This document shows, piece by piece, positions 9,507 to 17,712 of a DNA stretch of 64,000 bases (position 1 is its first letter; each line of letters begins with the position of its first letter). The notes under the pieces were generated by a model. It worked only from the letters and a program-made list of their open reading frames with translations, had not been told where the DNA came from and made no database searches. The DNA comes from an uncultured Gammaproteobacteria bacterium (lineage in GTDB: Bacteria; Pseudomonadota; Gammaproteobacteria; Arenicellales; JAANXG01). The translations under genes and the position numbers were made by a program. The stretch is taken from positions 19,555 to 83,554 of the forward strand of contig CAMYKK010000016.1 in assembly GCA_947258975.1 (NCBI GenBank), in the 5' to 3' direction.

Positions 9507-11489
9507 CTATGCAGCGCCAGTCGTCGCGCCATCGATTTCCACTGCGTCCGCACTCCGCTTCGCGAGTGTGCGGTAGCGCCGATCGGTTGCCGCCAAACCA
9601 CCCCCCACGGCCATGAAAATGGCGCCCAGCCAGATCCAGCGTATGAATGACTTGTAGTAGATGCGGATCGTCCACGCATTGGCACCGACGGGGTCGCCGA
9701 GCGACACGTACAAATCCCGGGTCAGGCCCGGATCAATGGCGGCCTCGGTCATCGGGTTGGTATTCACCAGGTAAACCCGTTTTTCAGGTCTGAGTTTGGT
9801 GACACGATCCTCTCCCTGGTATACGGTGACGAGTCCCTGCTGCGCGGTATAGTTGGGTCCCCGTACCTCGACCACGCCCTCGAAGCGAAACGTGTGTCCG
9901 GCGATGTCGTGTTGATCGCCGGGCGCCATGCTGATGTCTGTCTCCACCGAGTAGATGCTGGTGAGCGTGATGCCAACGGTGAAGACAGCGATGCCAAGAT
10001 GCGCCACGGTCATGCCCCAAAATCCGCGTGGCACGGCCGCCAGCGCCGCCACGGGATTCTTCTTGTTGGCTACCCGGTCATAGACACCTTGCAGGGTGGT
10101 CGCGGTGACCCAGGTTGCCAGCGTTAGTCCCGCCGCTGCGGTCCACGAGTATCCACCGTGCGTCAGTAGTGGTAATAACAGGCCGATCACGATGCTCGCT
10201 ACCAATGGCACGCGCGTGTGCCGTAACAGCGTCGCCATATTGTCCTTTTTCCAGCGCGCCATGGCTCCAAGGCCCACCATCGCCGCCAGGGGCACCGTCA
10301 AAGGAATAAACACCGAATTAAAGTAAGGGGGTCCGACAGAAATCTTACCCAGCCCCATGGCATCCAACAACAGCGGATACAGGGTCCCCAACAACACCGT
10401 GGCACACGCCACCACCAACAACACATTATTGAGCAACAGGCCGGATTCGCGCGATACCAGAGCAAAACCGACGCGGCTGCGAATCTGCGGTGCACGCCAT
10501 GCATACAACGCCAGGGAACCACCAATGACGATCGCAAGGAAAGCCAATATGAATACACCGCGTGTGGGATCGGTGGCGAATGCGTGGACCGATGTGAGTA
10601 CCCCTGAGCGGACCAGAAACGTTCCCAACAGGCTCAAGGAGAAAGCGAATACCGCGAGCAGTACGGTCCAGGCCTTGAACGCTCCGCGTTTTTCAGTGGC
10701 TGCGAGTGAATGGATCAATGCGGTGCCAATCAGCCACGGCATGAATGACGCGTTTTCCACCGGGTCCCAGAACCACCAACCGCCCCAACCCAGCTCGTAA
10801 TACGCCCACCAACTGCCGAGTGCGATGCCGAGGGTCAGAAATAACCAAGCAACATTGGTCCATGGCCGCGACCACCGCGCCCAGGCCGTGTCCAGCCGTC
10901 CACTCAACATCGCCGCGACGGCGAACGCGAATGCCACCGAGAATCCAACGTAACCCATGTATAACAACGGTGGATGAATCACGAGCCCGATATCCTGCAG
11001 TAGCGGATTCAGATCCCGCCCATTCACTGCCGCCGGTATCAGCCGTTCGAAGGGGTTCGAGGTCATTAACGTAAACAGCAAAAAGCCGATACTGACCATA
11101 CCCATTACGCTCAACACCCGCGCGACCATGTCTTCGGGGACGCTGCGGCTGAATATAGTTACCGCGCCGCTCCAGAGGGCAAGTATCAGTACCCACAGCA
11201 ATAGCGACCCTTCGTGAGCCCCCCACACCCCGGAGATTCTGTATGCCAAGGGGAGTGCCAAGTTGGAGTTCTGGGCCACGTAGGCGACCGAGAAATCGTT
11301 GACGATGAACGCGTAGGTCAAACACCCATAAGCGACGATCACCATCATCAGTTGTGCCTGGGTGGCGGGGCGCGCAACGGCAATCCAGTTGCGATTGCCG
11401 ACGATCGTGCCCGCCAGGGGGAAGACGGTCTGCACGAGCGCCACACACAGCGCGAGGATGAGCGCGTATTGTCCGATTTCAGGGATCAT
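9507..11489 (-). CDS. ccmF: Haem lyase subunit CcmF
   Basis: Large integral membrane protein that ligates haem from holo-CcmE to apocytochrome c. The 660 residues carry many transmembrane helices and the tryptophan-rich WWD domain (GWGGWWFWDPVENASFMPWL) near residues 235-255, plus a large periplasmic loop before the last helix (SVETDISMAPGD onwards). Length matches the family. The start codon overlaps the ccmE stop by four bases. Confidence 0.96.
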   Translation of the reverse strand: MIPEIGQYALILALCVALVQTVFPLAGTIVGNRNWIAVARPATQAQLMMVIVAYGCLTYAFIVNDFSVAYVAQNSNLALPLAYRISGVWGAHEGSLLLWVLILALWSGAVTIFSRSVPEDMVARVLSVMGMVSIGFLLFTLMTSNPFERLIPAAVNGRDLNPLLQDIGLVIHPPLLYMGYVGFSVAFAFAVAAMLSGRLDTAWARWSRPWTNVAWLFLTLGIALGSWWAYYELGWGGWWFWDPVENASFMPWLIGTALIHSLAATEKRGAFKAWTVLLAVFAFSLSLLGTFLVRSGVLTSVHAFATDPTRGVFILAFLAIVIGGSLALYAWRAPQIRSRVGFALVSRESGLLLNNVLLVVACATVLLGTLYPLLLDAMGLGKISVGPPYFNSVFIPLTVPLAAMVGLGAMARWKKDNMATLLRHTRVPLVASIVIGLLLPLLTHGGYSWTAAAGLTLATWVTATTLQGVYDRVANKKNPVAALAAVPRGFWGMTVAHLGIAVFTVGITLTSIYSVETDISMAPGDQHDIAGHTFRFEGVVEVRGPNYTAQQGLVTVYQGEDRVTKLRPEKRVYLVNTNPMTEAAIDPGLTRDLYVSLGDPVGANAWTIRIYYKSFIRWIWLGAIFMAVGGGLAATDRRYRTLAKRSADAVEIDGATTGAA

Positions 11490-11938
11490 TTGGGATGTCC
11501 TTTAAGCTTGTCCGGCAAATTTTTTGCAGCTTCCAACGCGTCGGACACCTCCGGCGGCATATAGTTCTCATCATGCTTGGCGAGCACCTCCGAGGCCTCG
11601 AACACGCCGTTGTCCGTCAATTTGCCATTGGCGACAATGCCTTGCCCTTCACGGAAAAGATCCGGCAGGATGCCGCTGTACACCACGGTAACGCTGTTTG
11701 CCGTGTCGGTAAGGTCGAATTGTACCCTCACGCCCTCGCGTTGGACCGTACCCTCGACTACCAATCCACCCACGCGGAATTGGCGTTGTTGCGGCAGTTC
11801 ACCGCTTTTGATCTGCGTGGGCGTCACGAAATAAAGCAGATTTTTTTGGAACGCCAGCAATGTCAAAGTTGCGGCGATACCGATACCAACGACCAATATG
11901 CCGACAACTAGCAGCCGCTGTCTTTGTGTAGGACTCAT
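11486..11938 (-). CDS. ccmE: Haem chaperone CcmE
   Basis: Periplasmic OB-fold protein that binds haem covalently through a histidine and delivers it to CcmF. The 150-residue product begins MSPTQRQRLLVVG with one membrane anchor. The GGLVVEGTVQR strand and the haem-binding His in AKHDENYMPPEV are present. I start it at 11938 because that ATG overlaps the ccmD stop (ATGA) and gives the normal CcmE N-terminus; a longer frame running back to 12052 would read through ccmD coding sequence in another frame. Confidence 0.95.
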   Translation of the reverse strand: MSPTQRQRLLVVGILVVGIGIAATLTLLAFQKNLLYFVTPTQIKSGELPQQRQFRVGGLVVEGTVQREGVRVQFDLTDTANSVTVVYSGILPDLFREGQGIVANGKLTDNGVFEASEVLAKHDENYMPPEVSDALEAAKNLPDKLKGHPK

Positions 11939-12099
11939 GGAGTTTTCCTCGATTTCATACGTCGCAACTCGCGCAATAGCCGCTGCCTGCGCACTATGGG
12001 CACGACGACGTTGATCAACAATATTGCGAAGGCAATGCCGTAGGAGGTCCACACATAGAAGGCGTAGCCCCCCATATCAAAAAATTCGCTCACAGTCAT
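11935..12099 (-). CDS. ccmD: Haem exporter protein CcmD
   Basis: A 54-residue single-span membrane protein that helps release holo-CcmE from the CcmABC complex. My translation begins MTVSEFFDMGGYAFYVWTSY, the diagnostic CcmD start, followed by a helix (GIAFAILLINVVVPIV) and a basic tail ending in SRKTP. It overlaps both ccmC (ATGA, bases 12096-12099) and ccmE (ATGA, 11935-11938), the classic packing of this operon. It is short enough to be missed by length-limited gene calling. Confidence 0.93.
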   Translation of the reverse strand: MTVSEFFDMGGYAFYVWTSYGIAFAILLINVVVPIVRRQRLLRELRRMKSRKTP

Positions 12100-12839
12100 G
12101 ACTGCTCCAGGTATTCATCGACCCAGTTACTGCGCTGTTCCTGGTCGAGCACGTCCCAGCGTGCGCGCATCAGTAATACCGTTGCATAGAACACCGTGAA
12201 CGCCACCGACATTATTAACAGTGGCGCGAGCATACTTGGATGAATAGACGGTGCATCGAACTTGCTAACCGTCGGTCCCTGGTGCAGGGTATTCCACCAC
12301 ATAACGGAGTAATGAATAATGGGCACGTTGACTACACCGACGATCGCCAAGATGCCAGCCGCCCGTTGCGCAGTACGCCGTTCCTCAAAGGCGGCGTACA
12401 AGGCCATCACTCCCAGATACAGGAACAGGAGTATCAATTCCGATGTCAACCGGGCATCCCACACCCACCATGCACCCCACATGGGCTTACCCCACAGCGA
12501 ACCGGTTACCAGGGCGAGGAACGTAAACGAGGCGCCAATGGGGGCCGAACTCATTGCCATCACATGGGCCAGCTTGATTCTCCAGATCAGGCCGATGGCG
12601 GCTGCACCGGCCATCACCATGTACACGAACAACGACATCCACGCACTCGGCACATGAATGAACATGATGCGATAACTTTCTCCCTGCTGATAATCCGGTG
12701 GTGCTACGAATAAGCCCAGATACAATCCGATCATTAACAACACGATGGTGGCGGCAGCGAGCCACGGAATCATGCTGCCCGCAATGCGGAAAAACTCCCT
12801 TGGCGATGAAAAGCGATGAAAGTAGCGAAAAAAGCGCAT
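12096..12839 (-). CDS. ccmC: Haem exporter/handling protein CcmC
   Basis: Integral membrane protein (247 residues, six spans) that loads haem onto CcmE. It has the WWD-type motif WGKPMWGAWWVWDARLTSELILL near residues 123-145 and periplasmic histidines (IHVPSAWMS and IHYSVMWWNTLHQGPT). Only two bases separate it from ccmB. Confidence 0.95.
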   Translation of the reverse strand: MRFFRYFHRFSSPREFFRIAGSMIPWLAAATIVLLMIGLYLGLFVAPPDYQQGESYRIMFIHVPSAWMSLFVYMVMAGAAAIGLIWRIKLAHVMAMSSAPIGASFTFLALVTGSLWGKPMWGAWWVWDARLTSELILLFLYLGVMALYAAFEERRTAQRAAGILAIVGVVNVPIIHYSVMWWNTLHQGPTVSKFDAPSIHPSMLAPLLIMSVAFTVFYATVLLMRARWDVLDQEQRSNWVDEYLEQS

Positions 12840-12841
12840 AT

Positions 12842-13531
12842 TTATTCCAATGTCACCCGTAACGCGGCCGATGTCGCGAAGGGCGTCAGGGTTAGGGACA
12901 ACACCAAAAGCGCGGCCAGCAGGTATAACTGTCCGGCCACGTCCAAGTCGTCGATAGACATATCAACGGCGCTCGCGCCGAATATCAATATGGGTATATA
13001 CAACGGTAATATCAACAACGCCAACAAGATTCCGCCGCGCCTCAGACCCACTGTAAGTGCCACACCGATGGAACCAATAAGACTAAGTGTAGGAGTACCC
13101 AGTAATAAGGTCCAGACCAATATACCCAACTTCTGTGGTGGAAATGCCAAGGAGATGGCCAGTGCCGGCGATATCAGGGTCAGCAGCAATCCCGTGGTAC
13201 ACCAGTGTGCCGCTACCTTGCCGAGGACAATGACGGAAAGAGGGTGTTCGCTCAAAACAAGCTGTTCCAATGATCCATCTTCATAGTCCGAGCGAAAGAT
13301 GCTTTCCAACGAGAGCATGGTGGCCAACAGCGCTGAGATCCACAGTACCGCCGGCGCTATCTGCAGTAGTGTGCGGCTATCTGTCGATAGACCCAGGGGA
13401 AACAAGCTCACAACAATGACAAAAAACGCCAGTGGATTGATAAGTTCGGAACGGTGTCTCAAGGCAAGCTTGATATCTCTCCGAAAAATCGTGGTAAACG
13501 CAGTCACTGCGTTGTTGGGAACACCTTCCAT
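12842..13531 (-). CDS. ccmB: Haem exporter permease CcmB
   Basis: Membrane subunit of the CcmAB ABC transporter that drives release of holo-CcmE. It has 229 residues and about six helices. The N-terminal FRRDIKLALRHRSELINPLAFF and FPLGL stretches and the LEQLVLSEHPLSVIVLGKVAAHW segment are typical of CcmB. The proposed ATG at 13531 gives an N-terminus of about ten residues before the conserved part. It starts 7 bases after ccmA ends. Confidence 0.93.
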   Translation of the reverse strand: MEGVPNNAVTAFTTIFRRDIKLALRHRSELINPLAFFVIVVSLFPLGLSTDSRTLLQIAPAVLWISALLATMLSLESIFRSDYEDGSLEQLVLSEHPLSVIVLGKVAAHWCTTGLLLTLISPALAISLAFPPQKLGILVWTLLLGTPTLSLIGSIGVALTVGLRRGGILLALLILPLYIPILIFGASAVDMSIDDLDVAGQLYLLAALLVLSLTLTPFATSAALRVTLE

Positions 13532-13538
13532 AATTAAA

Positions 13539-14213
13539 TTACTGTAATGAAACCGTAACGCATCGCTCGCGCAATTGCGGATGTGATAGGGCCTGATGAC
13601 TGGTCAGCACGACGATACCGTCCCCTTGAAGATGGTTAATGAGCTGCGCTTCAATGACGTCACGGCCATCGACATCGATGGCCGTAAAAGGCTCATCTAA
13701 TATCCACAGAATGGCGCGTTTGACCAACAGCCGTCCCAACGCCAACCGCCGCCTCTGGCCGGCAGACAAATGGCCGACCAACAGATCCTGGTACTCCCAC
13801 AATCCGAGTAGCCGTAAGCTGTCGTCGATAACTCCGTTATCTCGACATCCCGACATCCGAGCGTTGAATTGCAGGTTCTCGAGTGCGGTGAGTTCCGCTT
13901 TCAGCCCGTCACGGTGGCCGATGTAAGTACATTCCCGCCGGTGGATCGATGCGGAACCGCGGATGTCGTGCCCGTGCCAACGTACCATACCTTCCAGCGG
14001 CGTGAGCAGACCGCACAAGATGCGTAGCAGCGTGGTTTTTCCGCAGCCGTTGGGCCCGGTGATATGCAGCAGCTGACCCCGCGACAGGCCGAACGAGAGG
14101 CTGCTGAAAAGGACGCGGTCGCCGCGGGCTCCTTGCACCGATTCTACCCGCAATGTGGGCGGGTCCAGGGCTGTTTGCTGCGCTTCGGCGACGGTGTTTT
14201 TGAGCGTATTCAA
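13539..14213 (-). CDS. ccmA: Haem exporter ATP-binding protein CcmA
   Basis: ATPase of the CcmAB transporter. The 224-residue ABC domain has Walker A GPNGCGKTT, the signature LSAGQRRRLALGRLL, and Walker B ILDEPFTAID. It is the first gene of the nine-gene ccm operon, whose genes overlap or sit within 15 bases of each other. The operon supplies haem attachment for CcoO, CcoP and the lipoprotein cytochrome found elsewhere in this window. Confidence 0.95.
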   Translation of the reverse strand: MNTLKNTVAEAQQTALDPPTLRVESVQGARGDRVLFSSLSFGLSRGQLLHITGPNGCGKTTLLRILCGLLTPLEGMVRWHGHDIRGSASIHRRECTYIGHRDGLKAELTALENLQFNARMSGCRDNGVIDDSLRLLGLWEYQDLLVGHLSAGQRRRLALGRLLVKRAILWILDEPFTAIDVDGRDVIEAQLINHLQGDGIVVLTSHQALSHPQLRERCVTVSLQ

Positions 14214-14806
14214 GGGAATTAGTGGGCGGCGTACTGGTAAAGGGCGGGGAACTTAGCATGTCCCCGCTTCCGAGTCATCGAGCGGACTTGATCTAAATAA
14301 CGTTCTGTTAACATCTGGTTGCAAATCTCGCTGTGCTTGCCGCCCGGATCGGCGGCCGGCGTCCGGCAATAATCCGGCTCTTTAGGGAAAGTATAGAGCA
14401 CAAAATTCGCGGCCCGGGGCGACCGGCAGCCGCGATTCGCGGTGTGGGATGCGGCGCGGGCCGATCCGGACGCCGGCGCCGAAATTCCCTGCCCGAACGC
14501 GGCTGTCCCACGGGTGGGGCCCTGGACGCGACCCGGTAGTAGCGGTGAACGCCACCACCGGGCTCGGTTTGACCTGGTTGTGGCGCCTTTAGCCGAGGAA
14601 ATTCAATGTAGTGCGCCGTCCTCGCGGTGCACGGCTCCGCGGCCGCCGTTCGCGTCCCTGGTCTCGCTACCGTGGCCGGCTTGCAGGTCGCCGGGTACGT
14701 CAAAAGAAGCGGGCATTGACTTGGATCAATCCACCGGAGCGGCATTTTTGCCATTATTTTCCCCTTTTTTGTCTCAGCAAATTGACCGGCGGCGCGCGAC
14801 ACGATC
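14214..14806. other. GC-rich divergent intergenic region between ccmA and pdxH
   Basis: 593 bases that must hold the promoters of the ccm operon (leftward) and pdxH (rightward). Long frames here (for example 14308-14802 on the minus strand) are Pro/Arg/Ala-rich, typical of spurious frames in GC-rich DNA. The one clear site is an FNR-type box at 14716-14729. Confidence 0.6.
14716..14729. promoter_or_regulatory. FNR/Anr-type box upstream of pdxH
   Basis: TTGAC-TTGG-ATCAA, matching the FNR consensus TTGAT-N4-ATCAA at nine of ten positions. Its centre is about 84 bases before the pdxH GTG and about 490 bases from ccmA, so rightward control is more likely. Confidence 0.6.
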
Positions 14807-15391
14807 GTGGATACCTACGAGGAAGCATTGAATCGGTTTGATCAGCTGATCCAGACTGCCAAGAAGTCCGAGTTAGGGGCGCCGCTCAGCATGACCTTGG
14901 CCACCGCAGACGAACGCGGGAAACCGTCGGTTCGCTTGGTGGCAGTAAAGAATTACGACCGTCGCGGATTCGTATTCTTTACTCATCAACGCAGCCGCAA
15001 GGGTCTTCAAATTGATGGTAATCCTCATGTGGCGTTGTGTTTTTTTTGTCAACCATTGATGGAACAAGTCACCATCGAGGGTGAGGTGGAGTTGGTCAAG
15101 GATTACGAGGCAGATGCGTACTGGGCCACTCGCGCCAGAGATGGGCAATTCGCGGCTTGGGCGTCTAATCAGTCCGAGCCTCTTGAATCCCGAGCAACGC
15201 TGCAAAATCGGCTGGCAAAATTTCAAAAAAAATACGCCGATCAACGTGTGCCGCGTCCTTCTACGTGGGTGGGTTACCGCGTGGTTCCTAATCGCATCGA
15301 GTTCTGGCGTGCCGGATGGCGGCATCTGCACGAGCGAGTTTGTTACAACAAGATCGAGAGTGGTTGGGAGGTAACCCTTTTGAATCCCTGA
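14807..15391 (+). CDS. pdxH: Pyridoxamine 5'-phosphate oxidase family protein
   Basis: FMN-dependent oxidase that makes pyridoxal 5'-phosphate from pyridoxine or pyridoxamine 5'-phosphate. The 194 residues carry the PNPOx core: AMTLAT-like strand (SMTLATADERGKPSVRLV), FVFFTHQRSRKG (FMN phosphate contact), VTIEGEVELV, and the C-terminal dimerisation region with VVPNRIEFWRAG. The PdxH signature E-F-W is kept, but the last residues (HERVCYNKIESGW) differ from the common RLHDR form. It uses GTG at 14807. An FNR box lies upstream, suggesting induction at low oxygen. Confidence 0.9.
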   Translation: MDTYEEALNRFDQLIQTAKKSELGAPLSMTLATADERGKPSVRLVAVKNYDRRGFVFFTHQRSRKGLQIDGNPHVALCFFCQPLMEQVTIEGEVELVKDYEADAYWATRARDGQFAAWASNQSEPLESRATLQNRLAKFQKKYADQRVPRPSTWVGYRVVPNRIEFWRAGWRHLHERVCYNKIESGWEVTLLNP

Positions 15392-15455
15392 ACCGGGAAG
15401 GTAGAACCGGTAATACATGTTCCTGGTCTCTAATCCGAGAAGCGAGGGGGCGAAA

Positions 15456-16286
15456 ATGGCTATCAAAGATATATTGTTGCAAGTTGACAACAGAAAGTCC
15501 TTTGATGCGCGTATGCAGTATGCGGTGAATTTGGCGCTTAACCATGGGGCCCACCTGACCGGCCTCTACTTAATGTCGAACTGGACGGTACCCGCTTATG
15601 TGGAAGGACAGATTCCAGTCGATATATTGGAGCAGCAAGCGAAGCGCGCAGGATTGGCGGCAGTGGAAGCCGAGCAGCGGTTTGAGTCCCACGCGAAACG
15701 CCAAGGATTGCTCGCGGAGTGGCGCATGGCGGAAGGAAACCCCCTGGATCAACTCGTATTGAGTGCGCGTTATGTCGATTTGGTGATCGTTGGCCAGCCG
15801 GAGAAGGACGTGCCGGAAATACTGGAACTCACCTACGCCGATCGAGTAGCTTTGGAATCGGGACGTCCGGTATTGGTAGTGCCGTTCGTCGGGGTAGGTA
15901 AATTGGATATCGACCGCGTACTCATCGCTTGGAATGGAAGCCGGGAGTCGATTCGAGCTGTCAATGATGCACTGCCTATATTAAAGCGTGCGAAGGAGGT
16001 TTTCGTGTTGGCGGTTAATTTGCCCGAGGCTTTGCAGGGTAGCGATGTGCCTGGCGCCGATATCAGCCTGCACTTGTCCCGCCACGGTGTAAATGCTCAA
16101 GCGGAATCGATGAATGGCGCCGACATCTCAGTGGGAGATGTTCTGTTGTCGCGCTCCGCGGATAAGTCTGCGGATCTGATCGTCATGGGTGCATACGGAC
16201 ATTCACGGTTTCGCGAGTTGGTGCTCGGAGGCGCGACCCGCCATTTGCTCGCTCATATGACGGTACCGGTGCTGTTCTCACATTGA
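15456..16286 (+). CDS. Tandem universal stress protein (UspA family)
   Basis: A 276-residue protein with two UspA folds; the family helps survival in stationary phase, low oxygen or energy stress. The second domain holds the ATP-binding pattern MGAYGHSRFRELVLGGATRHLL near residues 245-266 (G-x2-G-x9-G). The first domain (DILLQVDNRKSFDARMQYA) has no clear phosphate loop and may be structural. The ATG at 15456, preceded by a GAGGGGG stretch, is preferred to an upstream in-frame start at 15417. It follows pdxH by 64 bases on the same strand and may share its transcript. Confidence 0.9.
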   Translation: MAIKDILLQVDNRKSFDARMQYAVNLALNHGAHLTGLYLMSNWTVPAYVEGQIPVDILEQQAKRAGLAAVEAEQRFESHAKRQGLLAEWRMAEGNPLDQLVLSARYVDLVIVGQPEKDVPEILELTYADRVALESGRPVLVVPFVGVGKLDIDRVLIAWNGSRESIRAVNDALPILKRAKEVFVLAVNLPEALQGSDVPGADISLHLSRHGVNAQAESMNGADISVGDVLLSRSADKSADLIVMGAYGHSRFRELVLGGATRHLLAHMTVPVLFSH

Positions 16287-16609
16287 TTCCAACCGGGGCC
16301 GCATGCTTTATTACTGGGCACGACTAGCGGCGAACCAGCCCGTATTTCTCACCATGGCGTGGAAAACTGGTGTCGTCACAACCTTTCGCCGTCACTCGCG
16401 ATGCCTGGTGCAATCTGCGGGCCTCGTGATGGTGGCGAGGCGGGCCGGAAATCGACGCCGGTGTGATGCTATTTTTTGCAGCGCATTGCGAGCTGGTTCA
16501 ACGCCGAATTCATTGACGTGGGGCGATGTTCCCGCCGCCACGGCGGATTTTTCATTTGTCTGACAGACAATCGAACTATCGGTATCCGTCAGATTTTCTC
16601 CATTGATCA
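16287..16609. other. Intergenic region with one terminator candidate
   Basis: 323 bases between the stress-protein gene and the convergent zinc-ribbon gene. Short frames look spurious. A hairpin with T-run (16532-16553) is the only structure I recognise. Confidence 0.5.
16532..16553 (+). terminator. Rho-independent terminator candidate
   Basis: CCGCCG-CCA-CGGCGG stem-loop followed directly by ATTTTT on the plus strand. It is 245 bases past the stress-protein stop, so it would end a long 3' extension of that transcript. Confidence 0.5.
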
Positions 16610-17527
16610 TTAATCAATCAGGAACCCCAGGATTCGCGCAACGAGGTCTGCGCCACCCGCCCCCCGAGACGGGGAATCCGGCGCCCATGTTGCTCGTTGC
16701 CGATCGATATCACGCAACAGCTTGGTGGCTTTCTTTCCTTCATCGACGCGCTGTTTTTCCCACTTTTCGGCATTGCTGAGTCCCCCGGTTTTGATCCACC
16801 GCAAGATGACGTCCAGCTCACCGAAATCAAGCCAGATTCCGTGTTGCTTGCAGGTATCTACCAGCACGCCACTGCGGCGTCCGTAATTCCGCCGGTGCAT
16901 GAGCGCGTCGCACCGCGGGCATTTGCGGTAAAAGCGTCCGTGGCGATCCTGCGCCTGAGTGCCTTGTCCCCGATGTTTCTCATGTTCGTGGGTGGTATCG
17001 GAGGCGGCACTGCGGGTGGCGCGCTCTTCGAGCAGTTCAAACACGGTGTTGTCCAACCACATCCCGCCACACCCGCCGCACTCCATTACCGACACACGTG
17101 CATCGCTCAACGCACGGCTGAACAACTGCCGTTCGGCGCCGCAGGCAGGGCAATCGTATTCTGTCGATTCGCCGGCCGAGCCCACGGGTACGATGGGGGT
17201 GGCGCAATAATGGCAGAAACGTGCGCGGTCGCTGATCCGTGCCGTACATTCGGGGCATATGGTGTGTAGATCGCGCTCGTGGAGGGTGAAGTCAGCGCCG
17301 CAATACGTGCAGGCCGGTCGCTGGTTGAGCCGGACTCCGCCACATGCGGAGCAACGCACCACTGCGGCGGCGTGGCCGCGTTCAGTTGGCACCGTGACAA
17401 GTTCACCGCATCGGCAATAGAACCCGTCTCCCGTGTGCCGCTGGCTGGCGTCGTACTGGCGTTTGCAGCGACGACATGCGACCAGGAAGCGTACGTGTGC
17501 GTTGGAATCGTGTGCCAGGCTCTTCAT
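16610..17527 (-). CDS. Multi-zinc-ribbon protein with TFIIB-type (zf-TFIIB) modules
   Basis: A 305-residue cytosolic protein with at least five paired-cysteine modules: CRRCKRQYD with YCRCGE (residues 18-42), CSACGG with CTYCGA (58-77), CPECTA with CHYCAT (90-112), CPACGAE with CGGCGGMWLD (124-160), and CPRCDALM with CKQHGIWLD (205-240). The last two, ending WLD, are typical of the zf-TFIIB domain. A charged Gly/His/Arg linker separates the final ribbon. No catalytic domain is visible. Nucleic acid or protein binding is a fair guess but unproven. Confidence 0.8.
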   Translation of the reverse strand: MKSLAHDSNAHVRFLVACRRCKRQYDASQRHTGDGFYCRCGELVTVPTERGHAAAVVRCSACGGVRLNQRPACTYCGADFTLHERDLHTICPECTARISDRARFCHYCATPIVPVGSAGESTEYDCPACGAERQLFSRALSDARVSVMECGGCGGMWLDNTVFELLEERATRSAASDTTHEHEKHRGQGTQAQDRHGRFYRKCPRCDALMHRRNYGRRSGVLVDTCKQHGIWLDFGELDVILRWIKTGGLSNAEKWEKQRVDEGKKATKLLRDIDRQRATWAPDSPSRGAGGADLVARILGFLID

Positions 17528-17712
17528 TTGTTGGCTTCAATTATAGCCAATTTGGTGACGGTTATAATCGACGTCAGAATCCAATGACGGTCGCGCGCAA
17601 ACAGCCGTGTCCGCACGCGCCGTCAGGCGTTCATGCGATCGATCATGTCCCGGCTGGATACGCTGCCGCCAGTGACGTAAGCGACGTCATCGGCAACGGC
17701 GCTGTCTGCTCA

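Noticed and set aside
14308..14802. 164-codon minus-strand frame upstream of ccmA
   Set aside because: Pro/Arg/Ala-rich with no motif, and it covers the FNR box and the pdxH promoter region. Treated as noncoding.
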